Positions 8,870-17,001 of a stretch of 45,255 nt of DNA are shown piece by piece. Numbering within the stretch: the first letter of the stretch is position 1; every line of letters begins with the position of its first letter. A model generated the notes under the pieces. The model did not search any database. It saw only the letters and a list, made by a program, of their open reading frames with translations, and was not told where the DNA came from. The stretch lies in NCBI GenBank assembly GCA_001802795.1, contig MGZZ01000086.1, positions 23,313 through 68,567 on the forward strand, written 5' to 3'. The stretch is from Ignavibacteria bacterium GWC2_36_12. Lineage in GTDB: Bacteria > Bacteroidota > Ignavibacteria > Ignavibacteriales > Ignavibacteriaceae. The position numbers and the translations under genes are program-made.

Positions 8870-9088
8870 GTGAAAAAAGTTTTGGGATATGAAATGAAAG
8901 TGGCTGCATTAGATGATGTTTTAACAGGAAAAATATGGGCGTACTCAGACCCGCCTGACGGCGAGGCAGGTGAAGAAAGACGTAAAAGTAAGCGCCAAAA
9001 AGACCTGACAGATATTATGCGTCTTGTAGAAACTCATCCACGTCTTCACGAGGTACTGCCAAAAGAAATAAAAACAATAATAGGCTAA
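8870..9088 (+). pseudogene. Small remnant resembling the C-terminus of a nucleotidyltransferase-type protein
   Basis: A 72-codon frame starting at GTG 8870 with no good ribosome site. The text EMKVAALDDVLTGKIWAYSDP, then RKSKRQKDLTDIMRLVE, resembles the C-terminal part of AbiEii/DUF-type nucleotidyltransferase proteins, where a Lys-Asp-Leu-x-Asp-Ile motif is usual. The upstream part of such a protein is absent, so this looks like a decayed 3' fragment. A 23-base GC-rich imperfect palindrome interrupts it in frame and encodes PPDGEAG. It converges on aspS with a 14-base gap. It could instead be a genuine small protein; function unknown. Confidence 0.4.
8949..8971. repeat. GC-rich palindromic element inside an AT-rich gene remnant
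   Basis: ACCCGCCT (8949-8956) and AGGCAGGT (8964-8971) form inverted 8-base arms with one mismatch around a 7-base loop. The composition contrasts sharply with the surroundings. It resembles the short palindromes dispersed in some bacterial genomes that can insert in frame. I found no second copy in this window. Confidence 0.4.
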
Positions 9089-9102
9089 CTCTCAAAGAAT
9101 GT

Positions 9103-10872
9103 TCATTTAATTTTTAAGTGAAGCTCTTTTAGCTGCTCTTCGCTTACTGTTGAAGGACAGTCGTCCATAAGAGAAACAGCGCTTGCAGTCTTGGGAAAAG
9201 CGATAACGTCTCTTATTGAACTTTCTCCTGCAAATAACATTACCATTCTATCGAATCCAAAAGCAATTCCACCATGGGGAGGAGCTCCGTACTTAAATGC
9301 GTTCATCAAAAAGCCGAATTTATAATCTGCTTCTTCATCAGATATCCCGAGAGTTTTGAACATTTTTGCCTGCAATTCTGAATTATGGATTCTTATGCTA
9401 CCGCCTGCTATTTCATTTCCATTAAGAACAAGATCGTAAGCGCGCGCTTTAACATTTCCCGGATCACTTTCCATCAGCTCAACATCTTCAAGCCTTGGAG
9501 AAGTAAATGGATGATGCATAGCATAATATCTTTTAGTTTGTTCATCCCATTCAAGTAGAGGAAAATCTGTAACCCAAAGTAATTTGGGCTCGGCATCGGG
9601 TTTTATCAGGTCAAGTCTTCTTGCCATTTCCAGCCTTAAAGAACCCATAATTGAAAATGCCTTGAGACGCGGACCCGTAATCATAAAAATCAGATCGCCC
9701 GGTTTTGCCCCAAGTGTTTCTACAAGATTTTTCTTCTCTTCATCAGAAAGAAATTTTGAAATAGGAGCGTCGAGACCATCTGGTTTTACTCTCATCCATA
9801 TTAGTCCTCCTGCACCGATCTTCTTTACAAAATCAGTTAACACATCAAGTTGATTTCTTGTGTACTCACCACATCCGGGAGCTAAAAGTCCGGTTATTGT
9901 TCCTTTGCTTTTCAATTGATCCTGGAAAACTTTGAAAGAAGTATTCGCAAAGACACCATTCAGTGTTTTCATTTCAAGATTAAAGCGAAGGTCAGGCTTA
10001 TCGCTTCCATACTTTTCCATTGCTTCATCAAAAGACAATCTTGGTATCGGAATTCTAAGCTCTTTATTCCAAATCTCCATAAACAATATTTTCATAAGTC
10101 CTTCGACCACCCCAAAAATATTTTCCTGGTCAATAAAGGACATCTCAACATCTATCTGTGTAAATTCTGGCTGCCTGTCTGCTCTTAAATCTTCATCCCT
10201 GAAACATTTAACAATTTGGAAATACCTGTCCATTCCTGCCACCATTAAAAGCTGTTTATATGTTTGCGGAGACTGCGGCAAAGCATAAAATTTTCCCGCA
10301 TGCAGTCTGCTTGGGACAAGATAATCTCTCGCGCCTTCGGGGGTGCTCTTCATAAGCACAGGAGTCTCAACTTCAATAAAGCCCTGCTTATCAAAATACT
10401 GCCTTGTTATCTGGTACATCCTGTGGCGAAGCAACATGTTATTCTGAACAGAAGGTCTTCTCAGGTCGAGGTAACGATACTTTAATCTTAAATCTTCACT
10501 AGCATTTACATTATCATCATTAATCGGAAACGGCGGTGTTTGTGCTTCATTAAGGATAACAAGTTTTTTAACCATTACATCAATGTGTCCTGTTGGAATT
10601 TTAGGATTGTCCGTCTCGGGCGGGCGTTTTCTCACAGTTCCTTCTACAGAAACAACAAACTCTGTCCTTAGCTTTGCAGCAAACTGGTGTGCTTCCTTAT
10701 CAAAGGAAGGCTCAAATACAACCTGCGTAAGTCCATACCTGTCGCGCAGATCGATAAAAATGAGTCCACCTAAATCACGGCGCGTATCTACCCAGCCGTT
10801 AAGCACAACTTGTTGCCCGATATTGTCCTGCCGTAATTCCCCGCAAGTATGAGTTCTGGTCTTAAAAAGCAT
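9103..10872 (-). CDS. aspS: Aspartyl-tRNA synthetase
   Basis: A class IIb aminoacyl-tRNA synthetase of about 589 residues that charges tRNA-Asp in the cytoplasm. The N-terminal OB anticodon-binding domain begins RTHTCGELR and includes GWVDTRRDLGGLIFIDLRDR. Motif 2 is FRDEDLRADRQPEFTQIDVE. The bacterial GAD insertion lies at about 290-410, and motif 3 is GGIAFGFDRMVMLF near the C-terminus. Length is typical of bacterial AspRS. I place the start at ATG 10872 (MLFKTRTHTC). A GTG four codons upstream (10884) is also in frame, but the AAAGGA-type site between them would serve the ATG. It stands alone and is transcribed divergently from the phosphorylase gene. Confidence 0.95.
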   Translation of the reverse strand: MLFKTRTHTCGELRQDNIGQQVVLNGWVDTRRDLGGLIFIDLRDRYGLTQVVFEPSFDKEAHQFAAKLRTEFVVSVEGTVRKRPPETDNPKIPTGHIDVMVKKLVILNEAQTPPFPINDDNVNASEDLRLKYRYLDLRRPSVQNNMLLRHRMYQITRQYFDKQGFIEVETPVLMKSTPEGARDYLVPSRLHAGKFYALPQSPQTYKQLLMVAGMDRYFQIVKCFRDEDLRADRQPEFTQIDVEMSFIDQENIFGVVEGLMKILFMEIWNKELRIPIPRLSFDEAMEKYGSDKPDLRFNLEMKTLNGVFANTSFKVFQDQLKSKGTITGLLAPGCGEYTRNQLDVLTDFVKKIGAGGLIWMRVKPDGLDAPISKFLSDEEKKNLVETLGAKPGDLIFMITGPRLKAFSIMGSLRLEMARRLDLIKPDAEPKLLWVTDFPLLEWDEQTKRYYAMHHPFTSPRLEDVELMESDPGNVKARAYDLVLNGNEIAGGSIRIHNSELQAKMFKTLGISDEEADYKFGFLMNAFKYGAPPHGGIAFGFDRMVMLFAGESSIRDVIAFPKTASAVSLMDDCPSTVSEEQLKELHLKIK

Positions 10873-11027
10873 TTCCTTTTCCACAAATTAAAAATACAAG
10901 AGTTAAAAATAATCAATAAAGAAAGGGCTTACAAATTAAAAAGGCATTAGACCTTTGCAGCACCATAGAATATTTATTCATATATAATATTTTTCGATAA
11001 AACTCTCTTTATTTGTAAGTTTACAAC

Positions 11028-12341
11028 ATGAATACTGTTGATCTTATACGAAAGAAACGGGATGGCTATGCTTTAGAAAAAGATGAAATAAATTTTCTTG
11101 TCTCTGGTTACAGCAAAGACAAAATCCCCGATTACCAGTTCTCGGCTTTCCTGATGGCAGCTTATCTAATAGGAATAACTAAAGAGGAAACATCATATCT
11201 TACAAATGCAATGCTGCATAGCGGTAAAGTATTAGATTTAAGTTCAATTCCCGGTGTTAAGGTTGATAAACACTCAACTGGCGGCGTTGGCGATAAAACT
11301 TCATTAATAATTGCACCTATAGTTGCTGCTGCAGGAGTCAAGGTTCCGATGATTTCGGGAAGGGGGCTTGGTCACACGGGTGGAACACTCGATAAACTTG
11401 AATCAATTCCGGGATTTAGAACAGACTTATCAATAAACGAATACAAAAAAGTATTAAAGAATTGTGGTGCCGTTTTAATAGGACAAACAAAAGATATTGC
11501 GCCCGCTGATAAACTTATTTATTCTTTAAGGGATGTAACTGCAACCGTTGAATCTATTCCATTAATTACAGCAAGTATAATGAGCAAAAAACTTGCTGAG
11601 GGTATTGACGGACTTGTACTTGATATAAAGACCGGGAACGGCGCTTTTATGAAGGAAGAAAAAGATGCAATCGTACTTGCAGATTCCCTCGTCTTAACAG
11701 CAAAAGCATTTAACAAGAAAGTAATTGCGTTTATCACCGACATGAACCAGCCTTTGGGAAATTATATTGGCAACTGGCTCGAGGTTTATGAAGCAATTGA
11801 GATTTTGAAAGGAGAAAAAAAGAACGACCTTTATAATTTGAGCATCAAACTTGCGGGAACCATGATATTTCTCGGTGGAAAGGCTTTAACTATAAAAGAG
11901 GGTGAGCAAATCGCAAAAGAACAAATAACCAAAGGCTATGCTTTTGAAAGGTTTGTCGAGATTGTTAAAGCGCAAAAAGGTGATATAAAATATCTTTATA
12001 ATCCCGGTAAATACCGGAAACCAAAGTTTAAAAGAGTTATCAAATCGGTTGAAGATAGTTTCTTAAATAGCGTGAATACATTTGAAATGGGATTGGCTGC
12101 AGTGGAGCTTGGAGCCGGGCGACTAAAAAAGGATGATCTAGTCGATCCAGCTGCTGGAATAAAATTTAACTTCAAAATTGGAGATAAAATTAATAAAGGA
12201 GATATTATAGCGGAATTATATTCTGACAATAAAAATAAAATATTATTGGTGGAAAAAAGATTTAACAACATGGTTGGATTATCCGGTAGAAAAGTTAATC
12301 CTCCAAGACTTATAAAAAAAATCATAAAACAGGGAGAATAA
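11028..12341 (+). CDS. pdp: Pyrimidine-nucleoside / thymidine phosphorylase
   Basis: A 437-residue cytoplasmic salvage enzyme that splits thymidine, and in the Pdp form also uridine, with phosphate to give the free base and (deoxy)ribose-1-phosphate. The family signature SGRGLGHTGGTLDKLES lies at 110-126, and the phosphate-site motif KHSTGGVGDKTS at 81-92. The N-terminal helical domain, alpha/beta core and C-terminal domain give the usual length of about 435. Whether it is the thymidine-specific (deoA) or broad (pdp) form cannot be settled by eye. It is followed after one base by a ferritin-like gene, so the two are probably co-transcribed. Confidence 0.9.
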   Translation: MNTVDLIRKKRDGYALEKDEINFLVSGYSKDKIPDYQFSAFLMAAYLIGITKEETSYLTNAMLHSGKVLDLSSIPGVKVDKHSTGGVGDKTSLIIAPIVAAAGVKVPMISGRGLGHTGGTLDKLESIPGFRTDLSINEYKKVLKNCGAVLIGQTKDIAPADKLIYSLRDVTATVESIPLITASIMSKKLAEGIDGLVLDIKTGNGAFMKEEKDAIVLADSLVLTAKAFNKKVIAFITDMNQPLGNYIGNWLEVYEAIEILKGEKKNDLYNLSIKLAGTMIFLGGKALTIKEGEQIAKEQITKGYAFERFVEIVKAQKGDIKYLYNPGKYRKPKFKRVIKSVEDSFLNSVNTFEMGLAAVELGAGRLKKDDLVDPAAGIKFNFKIGDKINKGDIIAELYSDNKNKILLVEKRFNNMVGLSGRKVNPPRLIKKIIKQGE

Positions 12342-12342
12342 A

Positions 12343-12795
12343 ATGACTAATAAAAAACAGATTATCGAAAACCTAACAAAAAGTTACTGGATGGAAGTTG
12401 AAACAGTAATAAACTATATATCAAATTCGGTTAATCTTGATGGTGTGCGAGCAGAGGAAATAAAAAAATCTCTTGCTACTGATGTTGCCGAGGAAATAAC
12501 GCACGCACAAAGACTTGCAAAGAGAATCAAGGAACTTGGTGGAACCGTTCCGGGTTCTCTTAAATTCAGTGCTGTGCAGAGGGGGTTGCAAACCCTCGAA
12601 GATACAACAGATGTTGTCTCGGTTATTGAAGGAGTTATTGATGCGGAGGCGGGAGCTATAAAACAGTACAACAAAATAATTAAGCTGTGTGATGGTGTTG
12701 ATTATGTTACTCAGGATCTCTGCGTTCAACTGCTTGGAATGGAAGAATCCCACCTGATTGAATTCCGGGGATTTTTAAAAGAATATAAAAAGTAA
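12343..12795 (+). CDS. Ferritin-like (bacterioferritin/Dps-type) di-iron protein
   Basis: A 150-residue all-helical protein with the ferritin four-helix ligand pattern. E18 or E20 lies in helix A, E51-x-x-H54 (EITH) in helix B, E102 in helix C, and E134-x-x-H137 (EESH) in helix D. Together these would bind two irons. Close relatives are short bacterioferritin-like proteins that store iron or remove peroxide. No Met suited to axial heme ligation is obvious. It follows the phosphorylase stop by one base, so translational coupling is likely. An iron-handling role would fit the neighbouring heme genes, but no link is shown. Confidence 0.72.
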   Translation: MTNKKQIIENLTKSYWMEVETVINYISNSVNLDGVRAEEIKKSLATDVAEEITHAQRLAKRIKELGGTVPGSLKFSAVQRGLQTLEDTTDVVSVIEGVIDAEAGAIKQYNKIIKLCDGVDYVTQDLCVQLLGMEESHLIEFRGFLKEYKK

Positions 12796-12813
12796 ATCTA
12801 TTCGTATTGAGCG

Positions 12814-12848
12814 AGTGCATAGAGCTTAAATATGCTGCACTATGCACT
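12814..12848 (+). terminator. Hairpin after the ferritin-like gene, possible terminator
   Basis: AGTGCATAG (12814-12822) and CTATGCACT (12840-12848) are perfect 9-base inverted arms around a 17-base loop, 19 bases after the stop codon. The T-run behind it (TTGCTATCTTTTT) is weak, so termination is plausible but not certain. Confidence 0.45.
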
Positions 12849-12939
12849 TTGCTATCTTTTTGTCTAAAGATTCCTTAAAAGGATTTGCTTATATTAAAAG
12901 CGTATATCTGTTTCATTTTTTAAAAGTGAGGGTGGTGAT

Positions 12940-13809
12940 ATGTTATTTATTATAGCTTTAGCGGCAGCAATAGTAGCAATGTTGGTTTACTTTAATGCTA
13001 AAAAACGATTTAATAAACAGGAATCTAATTTTGCTCTGATAGGATTTGTTATAGCAGTATTTATTGCGTTGCTTCAATGCTGGTCAATTATACCTGCTGG
13101 TCATGTCGGAGTAATTGATTTCTTCGGTAACGTTAGCGATAATACTTTATACCCGGGTGTAAATCTTGTTAACCCGATGGCAAATGTTATTAAGTTTGAT
13201 GCACGAACGCAGGAATTAAAAGAAGTAATGAATGTTCCTTCTAAAGAAGGTATGAGTGTTGAACTTGAAATAAGTCTTCTTTATAGCCTAAGTTTTGCAA
13301 ACGCGAATAAAATATACAAAACCGTTGGTGAAGATTATGTTGAAAAAATACTTATTCCCCAATTCAGATCGGTTGTTCGTGGAGTTACTGCAAGTTATGA
13401 TGCAAAGGCTTTATATACTGAAGAAAGAGAAATATTATCAAAACGCATAGAGACAGACCTGGCAAAACTCGTTGAAGCCAGGGGTATTACCTTAGAGGCT
13501 GCACCATTAAGGCAGATTATTCTGCCTCCGGGACTTACTGGAGCCATAGAGGAAAAACTTAAAGCTGAACAGGAAAGCCAAAGAATGCAGTTCATTCTTC
13601 AGAGGGAAACTCAGGAAGCAGAAAGAAAAAGGATAGAAGCACAAGGTGTTGCGGATTTCCAGAAGATCGTGTCCCAGGGTATAAGTGAGCAGTTGCTTAA
13701 ATGGAAAGGCATAGAAGCTACGGAAAAACTTGCTAATTCTGCTAATTCTAAGGTAGTTATTATAGGTTCGGGCAAAGATGGATTGCCGATAATATTAGGG
13801 AATCAATAG
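12940..13809 (+). CDS. SPFH / band-7 (prohibitin-like) membrane protein
   Basis: A 289-residue protein with two hydrophobic segments at the N-terminus (about 1-17 and 30-50), followed by a band-7 domain (VGVIDFFGNVSDNTLYPGVNLVNP, then LEISLLYSL). The helical C-terminal part is rich in Glu, Gln and Arg, about residues 195-260, and probably forms a coiled coil. Its relatives, prohibitins and HflK/HflC, form membrane rings that scaffold proteases such as FtsH. PEVIISKYR-like prohibitin text suggests the prohibitin branch, but that is judged by eye. ATG 12940 is preceded by a strong GAGGGTGG site. It stands as a single gene between two hairpins, just before the heme cluster. Confidence 0.82.
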   Translation: MLFIIALAAAIVAMLVYFNAKKRFNKQESNFALIGFVIAVFIALLQCWSIIPAGHVGVIDFFGNVSDNTLYPGVNLVNPMANVIKFDARTQELKEVMNVPSKEGMSVELEISLLYSLSFANANKIYKTVGEDYVEKILIPQFRSVVRGVTASYDAKALYTEEREILSKRIETDLAKLVEARGITLEAAPLRQIILPPGLTGAIEEKLKAEQESQRMQFILQRETQEAERKRIEAQGVADFQKIVSQGISEQLLKWKGIEATEKLANSANSKVVIIGSGKDGLPIILGNQ

Positions 13810-13824
13810 GAAAATAGTCCGGTT

Positions 13825-13882
13825 TGACTGATAAGTCATTGCATTCATGATAAGAATTAACTAAATTTGAACTTATCAGTCA
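13825..13882. repeat. Separated 12-base inverted repeat bracketing the hemX promoter
   Basis: TGACTGATAAGT (13825-13836) and ACTTATCAGTCA (13871-13882) are perfect inverted copies separated by 34 bases. The intervening DNA carries the promoter-like elements at 13838-13869, and the second arm covers the predicted transcription start. It could be a pair of operator half-sites or, in RNA, a stem-loop. No T-run follows, which argues against a simple terminator for the upstream gene. Confidence 0.55.
13838..13869 (+). promoter_or_regulatory. Candidate Bacteroidota-type promoter for the hemX-hemA operon
   Basis: ATTG (13838-13841; consensus TTTG) lies 20 bases before TAAATTTG (13862-13869), an exact match to the TAnnTTTG -7 element described for Bacteroides. 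It is 30 bases upstream of the hemX ATG and has the right spacing. Confidence 0.42.
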
Positions 13883-13898
13883 GGTTAAAAAATTCTTT

Positions 13899-14723
13899 AT
13901 GTATCCTTTTATTGATTTTCTCAACAACTTCCTCCCCTTTCTTTACATCATTACTTTTGGTGCTTATTCTTTTGATTTTATAAAAACAGGCAAAAGACGT
14001 TTTGAATTTGCCAGACTTAGTCTTTTTACAACTTTATTACTCCATTTAATATACCTGTTCTCCAGAACTGCTGAATTTAATCATCCCCCTATTACAAATG
14101 TATTTGAAATCTTTACAATACTTGCATTCTCAGTTTGCTTTTCTTACTTCATCCTTGAACTAGTGACAGATATCCGTGGGACAGGACCATTTATAATTAT
14201 CATCTCAATAATTTTCCAGGTTATATCTACTTTGTTTATAGAAGACCTTGCTGAAGTAAAAGAAGTTCTGAGGAGTAATCTTCTCGGCTCCCATGTCTTC
14301 ACCGCCCTACTCGGATATTCGGGAATAACAATATCCGCTGTATATGGTTTTCTATACCTTATTTTATATAAAGATATTAAACTGAGCCGCTTCGGATTAG
14401 TTTTTAACAAACTGCCAAGCCTTGAGGTTCTTGAAAAACTCAGTTTTTACTCAGCAATCATTGGTTTTGTTTTGCTTACAATTGCAATGACGATTGGAGT
14501 AATCTGGCTTCCGAAAGCCTTTCCGGATTTTTCATATTCAGATCCTAAACTGATTAGCTCAGCCTTAGTATGGATACTTTATGGACTCGGCATAATCAGC
14601 AAGGTCTTGGGGAAATGGAGAGGAAAGAAAGTTGTGGTTTTGTCTATTGTTGGGTTTATACTTGCTCTAATGTCTACAATGTTAAGCAATTTTGTCGCAC
14701 AAAGTTTTCATTCTTTTTATTAA
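13899..14723 (+). CDS. hemX: HemX/CcsA-family membrane protein upstream of hemA
   Basis: A 274-residue protein with about eight hydrophobic segments, of the cytochrome-c-assembly (CcsA/ResC) superfamily. It lies directly in front of hemA, as HemX does next to hemA in Bacillus, where HemX affects glutamyl-tRNA reductase levels. The tryptophan-rich heme-handling motif of true CcsA proteins (WGxxWxWD) is degraded here: the matching stretch, about 207-220, reads WLPKAFPDFSYSDPK. The flanking DPKLISSALVW.LYGL still aligns. Loss of these Trp residues supports a HemX role over heme export for cytochrome c. The stop is one base from the hemA ATG, so the two are tightly coupled. There is no clear ribosome site before ATG 13899. 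Confidence 0.7.
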   Translation: MYPFIDFLNNFLPFLYIITFGAYSFDFIKTGKRRFEFARLSLFTTLLLHLIYLFSRTAEFNHPPITNVFEIFTILAFSVCFSYFILELVTDIRGTGPFIIIISIIFQVISTLFIEDLAEVKEVLRSNLLGSHVFTALLGYSGITISAVYGFLYLILYKDIKLSRFGLVFNKLPSLEVLEKLSFYSAIIGFVLLTIAMTIGVIWLPKAFPDFSYSDPKLISSALVWILYGLGIISKVLGKWRGKKVVVLSIVGFILALMSTMLSNFVAQSFHSFY

Positions 14724-14724
14724 A

Positions 14725-16008
14725 ATGAATCTGATTTCAGTTTGCATAAATCATCATACCGCCCCTGTTGATGCCAGAGAATCTCTTTTTCTGCAAGAAG
14801 AAGAAATAAGAAATTTTATTGGAGAAATTAAGGGAAGGTTTTTAGCCGAGGGTCTTGTAATATCAACATGCAACAGAACAGAAATTTACGGATTGCCTTC
14901 AAACCATAATATAAATTCGCAAAGCATCCAAAACTTTCTTCTTCAATACAAAGACAGGCAAACATTTAATGGAGAGTATTTCCAACATTTCTTTTCCAGA
15001 CCGGCAATTGAACATCTTTTTAGTGTAGCCGCAGGAATTGATTCGTTGCTTATCGGAGACAACCAGATTTTTAAGCAAGTAAAAGAATCAATCGAAATAT
15101 CTGAAGAAACACATTTTACTGGATTTCTCACGCGCCGGATTTTCGATGCAGCTATCAAGGCGGGCAAGCGAGCAATTTCGGAAACCGAAATAAGCGAGGG
15201 TGCTGTAACTGTAAGTTATGCTGCGGTACAACTAATAGAAAAAATACTTTCGGCATTGGGAAAGAAGTCTGCACTGGTAATCGGTGCGGGAGAAACCGGA
15301 GAAATTGCAGCCAAGCACCTTGTGGAAAGGGGAATTGGAAAACTCGCAATTACCAATAGAACGAATGAGCGTGCGGAAAGACTAGCTCAAAAACTTAATG
15401 GCAGGGTTATACCATTTACAAATTTTAAGGACTCCCTGCATGAGTATGATGTGGTTATTAGTGCAACAAGCGCGGACAATTTAATTATTACAAGGAAAGA
15501 TATTGAAACTGTTATGAGGAAAAGAAATAATGCATCGTTGGTGCTGATGGACATCGCCGTGCCGAGAGACATTGATCCCGCCACATCCGGACTAGATTAT
15601 GTGTTTTATCATGATATTGATTCACTTAACATAATTGTAGAACAAAACCTTGAAAAAAGGAAAAAAGAAATTCCAAAAGTTAAAGCAATAATTGAAGAAG
15701 AAATAAATAATTTCCTAAACTGGTACAATTCTCTGGAAGTTGCCCCAACAATCAAAACTCTCCGCGACCACTTTGAGGCTATCCGGCACGAAGAGGTGGA
15801 AAAGAATGTAAATAAATTTTCAAAAGAAGACAGGGAAAAGCTCGACATAGTCACAAAAAGAATCATTAACAAAATTCTTCATTACCCAACGGTTGAGCTA
15901 AAAAAGAATAATGAAATCAACCCAAGTCCGGATGAATCTGCAATGAGAATAAGTATAATAAGAGAGCTATTCGGAATAGACAAAAATGAAAAAGAAGAAA
16001 GAAAATAA
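14725..16008 (+). CDS. hemA: Glutamyl-tRNA reductase
   Basis: A 427-residue enzyme that reduces glutamyl-tRNA to glutamate-1-semialdehyde with NADPH, the committing step of the C5 heme route. HHTAPVDARESLF (10-22) is the family start, and STCNRTEIYG carries the catalytic C49 that forms the thioester. The Rossmann NADPH domain begins at SALVIGAGETGEIAAKHL, and the C-terminal part is the helical dimerisation domain. I choose ATG 14725, one base after the hemX stop. A TTG start 33 bases upstream would lie inside hemX and add residues not seen in the family. HemL, its usual channelling partner, is encoded 23 kb away. Confidence 0.95.
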   Translation: MNLISVCINHHTAPVDARESLFLQEEEIRNFIGEIKGRFLAEGLVISTCNRTEIYGLPSNHNINSQSIQNFLLQYKDRQTFNGEYFQHFFSRPAIEHLFSVAAGIDSLLIGDNQIFKQVKESIEISEETHFTGFLTRRIFDAAIKAGKRAISETEISEGAVTVSYAAVQLIEKILSALGKKSALVIGAGETGEIAAKHLVERGIGKLAITNRTNERAERLAQKLNGRVIPFTNFKDSLHEYDVVISATSADNLIITRKDIETVMRKRNNASLVLMDIAVPRDIDPATSGLDYVFYHDIDSLNIIVEQNLEKRKKEIPKVKAIIEEEINNFLNWYNSLEVAPTIKTLRDHFEAIRHEEVEKNVNKFSKEDREKLDIVTKRIINKILHYPTVELKKNNEINPSPDESAMRISIIRELFGIDKNEKEERK

Positions 16009-16014
16009 TACATC

Positions 16015-16971
16015 TTGAAGCAGAAGATAATTATAGGATCGAGAGGAAGCGAGCTTGCGTTATGGCAGGCTAACTTCGTAAAAAAAGAGCTTGAAAAATC
16101 TGATAAAAATATTTTTGTGGAAATAAAGATCATCAAAACAAAAGGAGACAAAATCCTTGACGTGGCTCTTTCAAAAATCGGCGATAAAAGTTTGTTTACA
16201 AAAGAGCTGGAAACTCATCTTATTGAAAGAAAAATTGATCTGGCAGTTCACAGCCTTAAAGACCTTCAAACTCAACTACCCAGAGAATTAAAGCTTGGTG
16301 CCGTTTCTAAAAGACATCCCGTTGAAGATGTGCTTATTGCAAAAAAGAAAGGGATTACATTAGAAAAACTAAGAGAGAATGCTGTTGTTGCAACGGGCTC
16401 TTTAAGAAGAAGGTGCCAGCTTCTTCATATTCGCCCCGACGTTAAAGTGGTTGAGTTACGAGGAAATGTGCCCTCAAGAATTCAAAAGTTCTTAAAATCG
16501 GAATGGGATGCGGTAATCCTGGCTCGTGCGGGTGTTGAAAGATTGAACCTTAAAAAATATATTTCTTCATATATCGGCATAAATGATATTTTGCCAGCGG
16601 TTGGACAGGGTGCACTTGGAATTGAAACTCACACTGAAAACAATTTTATAAACGAGATACTTAAAAATCTTCACGATGAGAATACATTCAGAGCGATACT
16701 TGCAGAACGCTCGCTGCTAAGAACGCTCGAAGGAGGATGCCAGGTGCCAATAGGCGCTTTTGCTGAAATAAAACCAAGCGGGTTATACCTTGATGCTATG
16801 GTTGGTTCGCTTAACGGAAGTTTAACTTTCAGAAAAAAAGTGCGGGGTTCGAAAGAACAGCCGGAAAAAGTTGGAAAACAACTTGCAAATGATTTGCTTA
16901 AAGCGGGGGCAAAAAAGATCCTGGATGAAATTTATAAAACCGTACGGGTCAACCAGCTGCCTGAGAGCTGA
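16015..16971 (+). CDS. hemC: Porphobilinogen deaminase (hydroxymethylbilane synthase)
   Basis: A 318-residue cytoplasmic enzyme that joins four porphobilinogens into hydroxymethylbilane. The N-terminus IIIGSRGSELALWQA is typical. The catalytic Asp is D83 in HSLKD, the substrate-binding arginines lie in GSLRRRCQLLHIRP, and the dipyrromethane cofactor Cys is C242 in LEGGCQVPIGA. The start codon is TTG at 16015, six bases after the hemA stop, because no ATG or GTG precedes the conserved IIIGSRGS. It should be co-translated with hemA and feeds the HemD fusion encoded 30 bases downstream. Confidence 0.94.
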   Translation: MKQKIIIGSRGSELALWQANFVKKELEKSDKNIFVEIKIIKTKGDKILDVALSKIGDKSLFTKELETHLIERKIDLAVHSLKDLQTQLPRELKLGAVSKRHPVEDVLIAKKKGITLEKLRENAVVATGSLRRRCQLLHIRPDVKVVELRGNVPSRIQKFLKSEWDAVILARAGVERLNLKKYISSYIGINDILPAVGQGALGIETHTENNFINEILKNLHDENTFRAILAERSLLRTLEGGCQVPIGAFAEIKPSGLYLDAMVGSLNGSLTFRKKVRGSKEQPEKVGKQLANDLLKAGAKKILDEIYKTVRVNQLPES

Positions 16972-17001
16972 ATTAAAACGAAAAATTATTAACGACGTAA
17001 A

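Noticed and set aside
9932-10288. 118-codon open frame antisense to aspS
   Set aside because: It lies wholly inside a well-conserved aspS gene, has no family resemblance and is best explained as a chance open frame. The same holds for the other long antisense frames over hem genes.
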